NCBI GenBank assembly: GCA_946415645.1
Contig: CAMKTJ010000006.1
Coordinates: forward strand, 30,337 to 94,336
Reading direction: 5' to 3'
Source of the DNA: an uncultured Prevotellaceae bacterium
GTDB taxonomy: Bacteria; Bacteroidota; Bacteroidia; Bacteroidales; Bacteroidaceae
Length of the DNA: 64,000 nt
The position numbers were made by a program, and so were the translations under genes. Positions 36,672-44,382 of this stretch are shown piece by piece (position 1 is the first letter of the stretch; each line of letters begins with the position of its first letter). The notes beneath the pieces are model-generated. The model ran no database searches, was not told the DNA's origin, and was given only the letters and a program-made list of their open reading frames with translations.

Positions 36672-37448
36672 ATGATGGAAATTGATGCCCGTATTAACGA
36701 GTTGTTGCAGCATTTAGAACCCATAACGTTGGAGCAGATGTCCAGCATCCGTCTGATGAATCGGACGGATACCAAGTTTGTTACCAGCAAGGAGAATTTG
36801 GCCAGGTTGTTGGAGCTGGCTCAGGGGAAGTATTATGCGCAGTTCAACAACGACAGCAAGATCGCCAATTACATGACAACCTATTGGGATACAGAGGGGC
36901 ATCGTTTCTTTCTAGAGCATCATAACGGCAGGGCTCCCCGCCAGAAGGTTCGTGTGCGCACCTACATGGATAGTGGCATAACCTTCCTTGAGGTAAAGAC
37001 CAAGAATAATCATGGTCGTACCAAGAAGAAACGTGTAGAGGTTCCCTGTCAGGAGATTGAAGTACAGGGCGCCAACGGAGAGTTCGTACAGGGGCTGGTT
37101 CATCAGGGGCTTTCAGAGATGCATCCCACTGTTCGTAACCAGTTTCATCGTATTACGCTGGTGAATTACGGCAAGACGGAACGATTGACCATCGACTATG
37201 ACGTACACTTCCATAATATGGAGACCAATAACGACGCCAATACCGGTCCTTTGGTAATCATAGAATTGAAGCGCGACGGTAATGTGTACAGTCCTGTGCT
37301 GGACATCCTGCGTACGCTTCGTATTAAGCCGTCAGGGTTTAGCAAGTACTGTATAGGCAGTGTGATGACCAACAAGAACCTGAAGCAGAACCTTTTCAAG
37401 CAGAAGATGGTGAAACTAAGCAAACTAGCCAATACAAGAATTAACTGA
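36672..37448 (+). CDS. VTC-domain (polyphosphate polymerase-like) protein
   Basis: This 258-residue protein is a VTC domain: RLMNRTDTKFVTSKENLARLL, YMTTYWDTEG, HHNGRAPRQKVRVRTY, FLEVKTKNNHGRTKKKRVEV, LTIDYDVHF and VIIELKRDG, with the basic and acidic residues of the tunnel-type (TTM) fold. Fungal VTC4 makes polyphosphate from ATP; bacterial family members are mostly untested. The start MMEIDARINE is preferred because a TTG at 36651 lies in the -7 box. The gene is followed 30 nt later by DUF4956, a frequent partner. Confidence 0.85.
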   Translation: MMEIDARINELLQHLEPITLEQMSSIRLMNRTDTKFVTSKENLARLLELAQGKYYAQFNNDSKIANYMTTYWDTEGHRFFLEHHNGRAPRQKVRVRTYMDSGITFLEVKTKNNHGRTKKKRVEVPCQEIEVQGANGEFVQGLVHQGLSEMHPTVRNQFHRITLVNYGKTERLTIDYDVHFHNMETNNDANTGPLVIIELKRDGNVYSPVLDILRTLRIKPSGFSKYCIGSVMTNKNLKQNLFKQKMVKLSKLANTRIN

Positions 37449-37478
37449 TAAAACAGAGAACTAACAAAAACATTAAAC

Positions 37479-38189
37479 ATGGATTTCTTTAATGACATTA
37501 ACTATCAACTGGGTAACCTTATTGGGTTGACACTCTTCGACCCTCAGCATTTCATCTCGCTGGTAATGCGATTCTTTATCAATTTGGCAGTAGTATGCGT
37601 CATGGCACGTTGTTTCTACTTCCCTCGCAGCCAGCGTCGCGACTATATGTTCATCTTCATCCTGATGTCCATGAGTATCTTCTTGCTGGTAAGCCTGATG
37701 GAGGGCGACGGCATGAACCTGGGTGCTGCAATGGGTCTGTTTGCCATCTTCGGCATCATGCGTTTCCGTACTGAGGCTGTGCCTATCCGGGAGATGACAT
37801 ACCTCTTCATGCTTATTGCTGTCAGCGTAGTGAATGCACTCGGAAAGGCTGAGTATCACCCCAAGGCTGATTACTGGGATGGTTTTGGTATAGTAACTAT
37901 AGTCTTTGTCAACCTGGCGTTCCTGTGCATGGTTTGGCTCTTCGAGAGCAGCAAGTTGGTAAGCACTATGTGCAGCAAGTACATCAAGTATGACAATGTT
38001 GCACTGATAGCTCCTGAGAAGCGTGAGGAGTTGAAGGCCGATCTGGAGAAGCGTACAGGCTTGAAGATTTTGCGTATTGAGGTTGGTATGATCGACTTCC
38101 TGAAGGACAGCTGCCTGATCCGCATCTATTATGATGAGCCAAAGGACCGTGGCAACAGCATAGAGCAAGTAATGAAAATGCCCCGATAA
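37479..38189 (+). CDS. DUF4956 membrane protein
   Basis: This 236-residue protein has four predicted membrane helices (FINLAVVCVMARCFYF, YMFIFILMSMSIFLLVSL, AAMGLFAIFGIMRF, IVTIVFVNLAFLCMVWLF) and a soluble C-terminal domain. The conserved MGLFAIFGIMRFRTEAVPIREMTYLF region identifies DUF4956. Together with the VTC domain it is thought to form a membrane-bound polyphosphate or surface-polymer system; this is inferred from gene neighbourhood. Confidence 0.85.
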   Translation: MDFFNDINYQLGNLIGLTLFDPQHFISLVMRFFINLAVVCVMARCFYFPRSQRRDYMFIFILMSMSIFLLVSLMEGDGMNLGAAMGLFAIFGIMRFRTEAVPIREMTYLFMLIAVSVVNALGKAEYHPKADYWDGFGIVTIVFVNLAFLCMVWLFESSKLVSTMCSKYIKYDNVALIAPEKREELKADLEKRTGLKILRIEVGMIDFLKDSCLIRIYYDEPKDRGNSIEQVMKMPR

Positions 38190-38193
38190 AAGT

Positions 38194-39009
38194 ATGAAAA
38201 AGAAGATTCTCCTGATTTTGGTTTTATTGGTTCCCGCTATGCTAAAGGCACAGTGGACCGATGAGTATGGCACTTGGATGAGTGTGGGTGCAAAGAAGAA
38301 CCTGGGCACCCGATGGAGCCTTGGCTTAGAGACAGAGTACCGTGCGCAGGAGAGTTCCAGATGGGCTTTCGGCCTGGATGCCGGTTATAAGTTGACCAAG
38401 AACATTAAGTTCGGTGCAGGCTATTCTTTCTTATATGGCAGAAAGCCTGAGAAGCAAAAGGGCGATCCCTTGGTGGACGATGAGTACACCCTGACCCCTG
38501 CCTATTGCTATCCCCGTCACAGATTCATGGTGGAGACAACGGCCGACAAGCGATTCTGGAAGTGGCTGCGTGTCTCTTTGCGTGAACGCTATCAGTTAAC
38601 TTACCGCCCGGAGAAAGATTACAGCAAGATAGAATATAGTAAGGTTCCTATATTTGATGATGACTGGAATTACTTGGGAGATGAGTGGGTTGCGGACGCT
38701 ACCCAGAAGTCAAAGTTGTCAAAGACTGATCAGGTGCTCCGTAGCCGTCTGAAACTGGAGGTGGATAAGAAGCATTGGAAGTTCTCTCCCTATGTTTCTG
38801 CTGAGGCCATCAATAGCGTCTCTGTAGGCGACCATATGTGCATAGAAAAGGTTAGAACTGCTGTGGGTACCAGCTATAAACTGAACAAACAGCATGAGTT
38901 CACCTTGGGCTATGTGCTGACATTCGTCTTTAATGATGATGATGAGAAAGCAGACACGTATAATAACCGTATCCATGCAGTTAGCGTGGGCTATAATTTT
39001 AAATTCTGA
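38194..39009 (+). CDS. DUF2490 outer-membrane beta-barrel protein
   Basis: This 271-residue protein has a signal peptide (MKKKILLILVLLVPAMLKAQ) and a 10-12 strand barrel pattern ending in a terminal phenylalanine (GYNFKF), as expected for outer-membrane barrels. WMSVGAKKNLGTRWSLGLETEYR and RHRFMVETTADKRFWKWLRVSLRERYQ are typical of DUF2490. It starts 4 nt after the DUF4956 gene. It may export or anchor the product of the VTC/DUF4956 pair, which is speculative. Confidence 0.8.
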   Translation: MKKKILLILVLLVPAMLKAQWTDEYGTWMSVGAKKNLGTRWSLGLETEYRAQESSRWAFGLDAGYKLTKNIKFGAGYSFLYGRKPEKQKGDPLVDDEYTLTPAYCYPRHRFMVETTADKRFWKWLRVSLRERYQLTYRPEKDYSKIEYSKVPIFDDDWNYLGDEWVADATQKSKLSKTDQVLRSRLKLEVDKKHWKFSPYVSAEAINSVSVGDHMCIEKVRTAVGTSYKLNKQHEFTLGYVLTFVFNDDDEKADTYNNRIHAVSVGYNFKF

Positions 39010-39029
39010 AACAAATTAACAACAAGATT

Positions 39030-39476
39030 ATGAAGAAGTATTTTCTATTAGCCGTTATGATGATGGCATGCACCACAATGTGGGCCGACAAGTATAACTA
39101 CCTTACAGTATCAGCTTCTGGTGATGAATTCATCTCATTACCCACCATCCAGAAGATTACCTTTGCCAATGGTAACTGTGTTGTTACCACTACTTCTGGC
39201 GAGTACACCTATCCTTTGTCAGAGATCAAGAAGATGTACTTCTCTGTAGAGGATCCTACAGCCATCGAGGACCTGCCTCAGGAGACCAAGAACCTACAGT
39301 ACAAGGATGGTAAGTTGAAGGTAGAGGGTGATGGTATGCTGCGTATCTATGCTGCTAACGGTGCTTTGGTTCAGATGGCCAACGTCAAGAAAGGTGCCAA
39401 TATCAGCCTCAGCAACCTGAAACCAGGTATGTACATTGTTAATATGGGCGACAAGACCATTAAACTGACAAAGTAA
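39030..39476 (+). CDS. Small secreted protein with T9SS type-A sorting domain
   Basis: This 148-residue protein has a signal peptide (MKKYFLLAVMMMACTTMWA), about 60 residues of unknown beta-rich sequence (SGDEFISLPTIQKITFANG... YPLSEIKKMYF) and a full C-terminal sorting domain (LKVEGDGMLRIYAANGALVQM, LKPGMYIVNMGDKTIKLTK). The LPTIQKITF...SEIKKMYF segment recurs at the start of the next protein as VPLSEVTYA...SQVDSITF, so the pair may assemble together. Confidence 0.7.
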   Translation: MKKYFLLAVMMMACTTMWADKYNYLTVSASGDEFISLPTIQKITFANGNCVVTTTSGEYTYPLSEIKKMYFSVEDPTAIEDLPQETKNLQYKDGKLKVEGDGMLRIYAANGALVQMANVKKGANISLSNLKPGMYIVNMGDKTIKLTK

Positions 39477-39503
39477 GCAAAACATTTATAGGAGCTAATT
39501 AAG

Positions 39504-40760
39504 GTGAGGAAACTATTTTCACTTCTGTTTCTTTTGGCTGTATGTTCTTTGGCATCGGCTCAGGAGTTTATGCGAATCTGGCAGAGCGGCAATAATACCA
39601 AGGTGCCTCTGTCTGAGGTTACCTATGCTGCTAACGGAACTTCATTTACTGCAGATGGTGTTACATACCAGACCAGTCAGGTGGACAGTATTACCTTTGT
39701 GCATATCATTACCGTAACATGGAATGGGGCACAGGCTACCATAGAGAAGGGCGATGTCTTAGGCGTTGACTGCTCTACAGAGGGTGGTGATGTGGTAATC
39801 AACAGCACCAATACGCATAACGAGTTGGAGTTCGTCTTGCAGGGTGGTAGTACCAATGGTTCTTTGACCTATACTGGAGCCTACAAGTGCAAGTTTTATC
39901 TGAACAACCTCCACCTTATCTCCACAAAAGGCGCAGCATTGGATATCCAGTGCGGAAAGCGTATAGCTATGATCCTGAACGATGGAACCAATAATAGCCT
40001 TGAGGATGCTCCAAACGGCCTGCAGAAGGCCGCCCTTTATTGCAAGGGTCACTTGGAGATTGAAGGCGGTGGCAGTCTTACTGTAATAGGCAACTCCAAG
40101 CATGGTATCTGCACAAAGGAATACTTGCAGCTGAAGAAAAGTACGGGCAATGTTGCTGTTACTCATGCCCTCAACGATGGTATCCATGCTGGTCAGTACT
40201 TCCTGATGAGTGGTGGAACGGTAACTGTCAGCGGTCAGCAAGGCGATGGTATCCAGACAGAGATTCTGACCCTTGATGATGATGTTACGCCCAATCCTGA
40301 TAAGGAATTCAATGGACAGATTTTTATAAAAGGCGGTACCATTAATGTTACTGTTGCAGGCGATACCCGGAAAGGTATCAAGTCAGACGCTAAGATGACT
40401 GTCACAGGTGGAACCTTTAATATTACGGCTACAGGAGATGGAAGTAAAGGTATCTCCGTCAAGCATTTGCAAATCAACCAAGACGATAACACAACCCTCA
40501 TACGGATTATGGCAAACGGTAGTACCTATGAAGATGATGTAACCGAGGAGGAAACCAGATGCATGGGCATAAAGGTTGATAAGAATATGGCCATAACAGC
40601 GGGAACATTACAAGTTTCTGTTCCTACAGGTAATACTGCCAATCGTTATGTTAAAGTTGATGGAGAGTATTATAAGGGGGCAGATGCTATAGTTCAGGCA
40701 AGTGTAACGCTTGATAAAAAAACTGGCAAGAAAGTCGATACGATGCCATCATGGGATTAA
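39504..40760 (+). CDS. Cthe_2159-like carbohydrate-binding beta-helix protein
   Basis: This 418-residue protein uses a GTG start and has a signal peptide (RKLFSLLFLLAVCSLASAQ). The beta-helix repeats (CKFYLNNLHLISTKGAALDIQC, KRIAMILNDGTNNSL, AALYCKGHLEIEGGGSLTVIGNSKHGI, GIHAGQYFLMSGGTVTVSG, KGIKSDAKMTVTGGTFNITATGDGSKGI) match the Cthe_2159 family, a polygalacturonate-binding beta-helix fold. In Clostridia this family lies next to VTC, DUF4956 and CotH genes, as here. The next gene overlaps by one base (TAATG). Confidence 0.85.
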   Translation: MRKLFSLLFLLAVCSLASAQEFMRIWQSGNNTKVPLSEVTYAANGTSFTADGVTYQTSQVDSITFVHIITVTWNGAQATIEKGDVLGVDCSTEGGDVVINSTNTHNELEFVLQGGSTNGSLTYTGAYKCKFYLNNLHLISTKGAALDIQCGKRIAMILNDGTNNSLEDAPNGLQKAALYCKGHLEIEGGGSLTVIGNSKHGICTKEYLQLKKSTGNVAVTHALNDGIHAGQYFLMSGGTVTVSGQQGDGIQTEILTLDDDVTPNPDKEFNGQIFIKGGTINVTVAGDTRKGIKSDAKMTVTGGTFNITATGDGSKGISVKHLQINQDDNTTLIRIMANGSTYEDDVTEEETRCMGIKVDKNMAITAGTLQVSVPTGNTANRYVKVDGEYYKGADAIVQASVTLDKKTGKKVDTMPSWD

Positions 40761-41200
40761 TGAAAAAGTATTTGTTATTTCTTTTATCAGTAGTAATGGC
40801 TGCGGTATCAAGTGTAAGCTTGGTTTCATGCGGCAAGGACGATGTTGTACACACCGGCAAGACAATTGTTGTCTATAGCATTGTGGGTGGGTGGTCCAAG
40901 TGGTTGTCAGGGAATACGATTATCGGTTGCCGTTTTGATGCCAATGGCGATGCCTATTTTGATACTTGGACAACCTCTCCCAGTTGGAAAGATCCTGGTA
41001 AGTGGACTGTCAGTGGCAATCTCCTTACCGTTAAGTCTCAGGAAGAGGAGGTTATCTTTACTTGTCGTTTCCTTGTTACTGAAGAAGGTAAAAGTATCAT
41101 CATTACCAACGTTCAGACAGTTGATGAATGGCAGTTCCTCAGAGACTTGGAAGGTGAACTTGCCAGAATGCAGATAAAAGAAGTGGAACCGGAAGAATAA
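40760..41200 (+). CDS. Small lipoprotein of unknown function
   Basis: Starting at MKKYLLFLLSV (the ATG of TAATG overlapping the previous stop), the 146-residue protein has a lipobox (SVSLVSCGKDD). The rest (IVGGWSKWLSGNTIIGCRFDANGDAYF, WTVSGNLLTVKSQ) resembles the small lipocalin-like beta-barrels common in Bacteroidota lipoproteins. It closes the VTC-to-lipoprotein group and is followed by a terminator. Confidence 0.7.
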   Translation: MKKYLLFLLSVVMAAVSSVSLVSCGKDDVVHTGKTIVVYSIVGGWSKWLSGNTIIGCRFDANGDAYFDTWTTSPSWKDPGKWTVSGNLLTVKSQEEEVIFTCRFLVTEEGKSIIITNVQTVDEWQFLRDLEGELARMQIKEVEPEE

Positions 41201-41222
41201 AGAAACTCAGTTCAGATATGTT

Positions 41223-41258
41223 AACCTTTCCAGGCTATTCGGGAAAGGTTTTTTTGTT
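41223..41258 (+). terminator. Terminator of the VTC-DUF4956 operon
   Basis: AACCTTTCC and GGAAAGGTT form a 9-bp stem followed by TTTTTT. Confidence 0.85.
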
Positions 41259-41287
41259 TTATATTTTTTCGTACCATTCTTTTGTTG

Positions 41288-41295
41288 TATCTTTG
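41288..41295 (+). promoter_or_regulatory. -7 box (TATCTTTG) upstream of a small lipoprotein gene
   Basis: TATCTTTG lies 25 nt before the ATG at 41321; no clear -33 element is seen. Confidence 0.5.
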
Positions 41296-41320
41296 CATAA
41301 CTTTTTAAATTTGTTATGTA

Positions 41321-41749
41321 ATGAAAAAAATATTAAATGCATGGTTGTTTGCGCTTGTGGTGGGAAGCCTGCTGTTGCTTTCGGGTTGTAGTAAGGAACT
41401 GACATTCTATCCTCCTGAGATACAATACGATGGTTTAAAGTTGACCTCTTCTAACAACGGGGTGAATTATACAGGAGAGATACCACAAGAGGGAGCGGAG
41501 TTTGTGATAGAATGTGCCAAACCAATTACAGGTATTAGGATTGAACGTGGTACAAATGTTGTGTCCTCCGAAAATTGGAATCCTTCAATATCTGGTGGTT
41601 ATTGGGGAGAGATAATAAGGGAATCTGAAAACTGCTATAAGTTTAAGATAAACTCGAATGGCTCTGATATCGACAGGAATTTTGTCTTTACCTTCGGAAG
41701 CGGCTTCGAATTATGTGTGGTAACTTTGCGACAGAGCTCCCAGCCTTGA
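41321..41749 (+). CDS. Small lipoprotein of unknown function
   Basis: This 142-residue protein has a lipobox (LLLLSGCSKE). Its beta-rich body (IPQEGAEFVIECAKPITGIRIE, FVFTFGSGFELCVVTLRQSSQ) resembles BACON-type Ig-like domains, which often occur in Bacteroidota carbohydrate-binding lipoproteins. It has its own promoter and terminator and no obvious partner. Confidence 0.65.
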   Translation: MKKILNAWLFALVVGSLLLLSGCSKELTFYPPEIQYDGLKLTSSNNGVNYTGEIPQEGAEFVIECAKPITGIRIERGTNVVSSENWNPSISGGYWGEIIRESENCYKFKINSNGSDIDRNFVFTFGSGFELCVVTLRQSSQP

Positions 41750-41845
41750 TTTCGATAACTTTTTAAGTTGTTTTCTGTCCAAAATCAACTTACTTTTTAT
41801 CCATAATTAGGTTGATTATTGCTCATAATTAAGATGCATAGAAAA

Positions 41846-41880
41846 GCCCCAGAAGAGTCTAACTTCTGGGGGCATTTTTA
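41846..41880. terminator. Bidirectional terminator between the lipoprotein gene and pyrH
   Basis: CCCCAGAAG and CTTCTGGGG form a 9-bp stem followed by TTTTTA on the plus strand. On the minus strand the same hairpin is followed by CTTTTC, so it can also end the pyrH transcript. Confidence 0.75.
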
Positions 41881-41901
41881 TTATAAAGGGTATTGCCTTA
41901 A

Positions 41902-42609
41902 TCAGTTGTGAACCAGGGTTCCGATTTCCTCGCCAGCCATTACCTTCTTCAGGTTGCCAAAGATGTCCATGTTGAAGACGTAGATGGGCAAGTTGTTCTG
42001 CATACACATGGCTGTGGCGGTGATGTCCATCACCTTCAGGTTGCGTGCAATGACATCAGAGTAGGTGATGTCGTGGAACTTGGTGGCGGTAGGATCCTTT
42101 TCGGGGTCGGCAGTATATACACCATCCACGCGGGTACCCTTCAGCATTACATCAGCCTCAATCTCTATACCACGCAGGGAAGAACCTGTGTCGGTGGTGA
42201 AGTAGGGATTGCCAGTGCCGGCACTCATGATGACAACTTCACCATTCTCCATTGCCTCTATAGCCTTCCATTTGTTGTAGAACTCGCCAATGGGTTCCAT
42301 GCGGATAGCAGTAAGTACATGGTTCTTCTGACCGATAGCACCCAAGGCACTGCTCAGCGCCAGTGAGTTGATGACGGTGGCACACATACCCATCTGGTCG
42401 CCCTTCACACGGTCGAAGCCCTTGCCGGCTCCTGTCAGTCCACGGAAGATGTTACCACCACCAATTACAATACCTATCTGAACACCCATTTCTGCAACTT
42501 CCTTAATCTGTTGTGCATACTCGTTAAGGCGCTTTACGTCAATGCCGTAGCCTTGTTCACCCATCAGGCTCTCGCCTGACAGCTTCAATAGAATTCTTTT
42601 AAATCTCAT
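41902..42609 (-). CDS. pyrH: Uridylate kinase PyrH
   Basis: This 235-residue protein has the amino-acid-kinase signature of UMP kinase: RILLKLSGESLMG, IGIVIGGGNIFRG, DQMGMCATVINSLAL, GTGNPYFTTDTG and KGTRVDGVYTADP. It phosphorylates UMP to UDP. It is separated from birA by a repeat-filled gap of about 60 nt and is probably the last gene of a yraN-birA-pyrH unit. Confidence 0.97.
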   Translation of the reverse strand: MRFKRILLKLSGESLMGEQGYGIDVKRLNEYAQQIKEVAEMGVQIGIVIGGGNIFRGLTGAGKGFDRVKGDQMGMCATVINSLALSSALGAIGQKNHVLTAIRMEPIGEFYNKWKAIEAMENGEVVIMSAGTGNPYFTTDTGSSLRGIEIEADVMLKGTRVDGVYTADPEKDPTATKFHDITYSDVIARNLKVMDITATAMCMQNNLPIYVFNMDIFGNLKKVMAGEEIGTLVHN

Positions 42610-42617
42610 CTTTATAG

Positions 42618-42645
42618 TTTAATTGTTTACCGTTTACCGTTTAAC
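42618..42645. repeat. Tandem TTTACCG (class I) repeat
   Basis: TTGTTTACCGTTTACCGTTT repeats a 7-nt unit three times in the birA-pyrH gap, next to a class A palindrome. Confidence 0.75.
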
Positions 42646-42673
42646 ACTCCTCCAGGGGGAGCAGGGAGGGGGC
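42645..42673. repeat. Class A GC-rich palindrome in the birA-pyrH gap
   Basis: In the reverse direction it reads GCCCCCTCCCTGCTCCCCCT then GGAGGAGTG, the same family as the copies inside birA and the GT2 gene. The birA stop codon TAG (42675-42673) abuts the element. Relative to gene direction it is inverted compared with the in-gene copies. Confidence 0.8.
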
Positions 42674-43419
42674 TATATAAATCTCACTTCCTTGAAATCA
42701 TAACGTCTTTGCTCGCCGTTCTCGCATTCCAAAATCAGGTGACCAGATGGTTCCACATCTATAATCTGCGCTAGGAAGGTTCCTGTGGCATCAGCATAGG
42801 TATGCAGACTGTTCCTACGATACAGATACTGCATGTAGCGGGTGTGCAGCTCAGGGAACTGTTCACGTTCCATCATGCCGTAGTAATGGTTGAATTGATG
42901 CAGGATGCTCTTCAGAACTTGGTTGCGGTCCACCTCCTTGCCTAATATCTGTGCTAAAGAGACGGGGTTAGGGGCATCGCTGAGGAAGCGTGTCTGGTTG
43001 ATGTCCACGCCCACACCAATGATGGAACGGTGAACCCACTTCCCTCGTAAGTCGTTCTCTATAAGCATGCCCACAATTTTCTTGTCGGCATGATAGATGT
43101 CGTTGGGCCACTTAATGGAAAAGCCCCCTCCGACTCCCCCAAAGGAGGAGGGACTTGTTGAACAAAGGGCATCGCGGATAGCAAGGGCTGTGACTTCTGA
43201 AAGGGCAAACATCTGGTTGGCCTGCAACCGCTGAGGATAGACAACAAGACTGAAGAGCAGGTTTTGGCTGCGCTCTGATTCCCACGTATTGGTGCCTGCT
43301 CCACGACCGGCCGTCTGGAACTCGGCAGTTACCAAGGTAAGCTCGCGGCTCTCGCCCTCGGGCAGTTCCTTGGCATATCTGTTGGTGGAAATTGTTTCGT
43401 CTAAAGCTATTCTCTTCAT
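42673..43419 (-). CDS. birA: Biotin--[acetyl-CoA-carboxylase] ligase
   Basis: This 248-residue protein has the BirA catalytic motifs ETISTN, TAEFQTAGRGAGTNTWES, FSIKWPNDIYH and GVGVDINQ. It lacks the N-terminal helix-turn-helix domain, so it is a ligase only and not a repressor. Between RDAL and FSIKWPND, which are nearly adjacent in typical BirA proteins, about 10-14 extra residues (STSPSSFGGVGGG) are encoded by a class A GC-rich cassette. The start (MKRIALDE) lies 3 nt after the yraN stop. Confidence 0.93.
   Translation of the reverse strand: MKRIALDETISTNRYAKELPEGESRELTLVTAEFQTAGRGAGTNTWESERSQNLLFSLVVYPQRLQANQMFALSEVTALAIRDALCSTSPSSFGGVGGGFSIKWPNDIYHADKKIVGMLIENDLRGKWVHRSIIGVGVDINQTRFLSDAPNPVSLAQILGKEVDRNQVLKSILHQFNHYYGMMEREQFPELHTRYMQYLYRRNSLHTYADATGTFLAQIIDVEPSGHLILECENGEQRRYDFKEVRFI
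43123..43152 (-). repeat. Class A GC-rich cassette in frame inside birA
   Basis: GCCCCCTCCGACTCCCCC is followed by AAAGGAGGAGGG. The translation is SSFGGVGGG, just before the KWPND active-site strand. The first 18 nt are identical to the copy at 11884. Confidence 0.9.
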
Positions 43420-43421
43420 TG

Positions 43422-43787
43422 CTATCTGTACCAAACGGGAGAGCGGAAAGCGTCCTCTATGTGATTGATGACATCGCTATTGCTAACGATGGAAATGATA
43501 TCAAAACGGACGGGCAGGTCAATGCGGTTATAACGGATGTAGGCGTCAGCTGCCAGAACGGTATTCCGTATCTTGCGGGGTGAGACAGCATCCTCTGGGT
43601 TGCCGTATTTGTCGCTCTTGCGGGTCTTCACCTCAACCACCACCAGTGTGCCGTCTTTTTCGGCTACGATATCCAGTTCCTTATGGCCGCTTTTCCAATT
43701 ACGGTCCAGAATGAAGTAGCCCTCCCTGATAAGGTAGTTGACGGCTTTGTCCTCGCCTTCTAAGCCAAATTCGTTATGTGCAGCCAT
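43422..43787 (-). CDS. YraN family (UPF0102) endonuclease-like protein
   Basis: This 121-residue protein has the YraN/UPF0102 pattern: GEDKAVNYLIREGYFILDRNWKSGHKELDIVAEKDGTLVVVEVKTR, which contains the restriction-like nuclease residues E...D...ExK. The start MAAHNEFGLEGE is the family-like N-terminus; the 17 residues upstream reach past the -7 box. It is divergent from tadA. The precise role is unknown. Confidence 0.88.
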   Translation of the reverse strand: MAAHNEFGLEGEDKAVNYLIREGYFILDRNWKSGHKELDIVAEKDGTLVVVEVKTRKSDKYGNPEDAVSPRKIRNTVLAADAYIRYNRIDLPVRFDIISIVSNSDVINHIEDAFRSPVWYR

Positions 43788-43808
43788 TTTAACTCTCTTT
43801 GTTAGGTG

Positions 43809-43835
43809 CAAAATTAGAGAAAAATTGTAATTTTG
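43809..43835. promoter_or_regulatory. Divergent -7 boxes of yraN and tadA arranged as a palindrome
   Basis: GCAAAATTA (43808-43816) and TAATTTTGC (43828-43836) are exact inverted repeats. The first reads TAATTTTG on the minus strand (yraN) and the second reads TAATTTTG on the plus strand (tadA). Neither has a well-spaced TTG. Confidence 0.55.
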
Positions 43836-43860
43836 CATGCAAAAGCAACGGAAAAACTTT

Positions 43861-44298
43861 ATGGCAGACGATAATTTCTATATGAAACAGGCGCTTCAGG
43901 AAGCCAAATGCGCTTTCCAGGAAGACGAGATTCCCGTAGGGGCTGTTATTGTATGCGGCGACCGCATCATAGCCCGTGCCCATAATCTGACGGAACGTCT
44001 CTCGGATGTGACAGCCCATGCAGAGATGCAAGCCATTACGGCAGCTTCGGAATATCTGGGAGGAAAGTACCTGAACGACTGTACCCTATATGTTACTGTG
44101 GAGCCCTGCATCATGTGTGCAGGTGCCCTCGGCTGGTCGCAGATAGGCAAGGTGGTGTATGGCGCCGGCGATGAGAAGCGGGGCTTTCAACGCTTTGCTC
44201 CTCAGGCCTTACACCCCAAGACACAACTGGTATCGGGGGTAATGGAAGAGGAATGCGCTGCGCTGATGAAGGAGTTTTTCCAGAGGAAAAGGGTGTAA
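43861..44298 (+). CDS. tadA: TadA/CMP-dCMP deaminase family nucleoside deaminase
   Basis: This 145-residue protein has the zinc-binding deaminase signature HAE (TAHAEMQAITAA) and PCIMCAGAL, with EDEIPVGAVIVC at the N-terminus. The C-terminal QRFAPQALHPKTQLVSGVMEEECAALMKEFF segment is typical of tRNA adenosine(34) deaminase. The start at 43861 (MADDNFYMKQALQEA) is preferred because the ATG at 43837 begins one base after the -7 box. Confidence 0.85.
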   Translation: MADDNFYMKQALQEAKCAFQEDEIPVGAVIVCGDRIIARAHNLTERLSDVTAHAEMQAITAASEYLGGKYLNDCTLYVTVEPCIMCAGALGWSQIGKVVYGAGDEKRGFQRFAPQALHPKTQLVSGVMEEECAALMKEFFQRKRV

Positions 44299-44335
44299 AA
44301 AATGTAAAAATGGATGGCATTACGAATAAAATGCC

Positions 44336-44343
44336 TAACTTTG
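44336..44343 (+). promoter_or_regulatory. -7 box (TAACTTTG) upstream of pepD
   Basis: TAACTTTG lies 39 nt before the pepD ATG at 44383. No clear terminator is seen after tadA. Confidence 0.5.
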
Positions 44344-44382
44344 TGCACTATAAGAATAATATTACAATAAAAACATACAACT

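Noticed and set aside
37473..38309. Reverse frame of 278 codons opposite the DUF4956 gene
   Set aside because: The forward frame encodes a conserved membrane protein; the reverse frame is its shadow.
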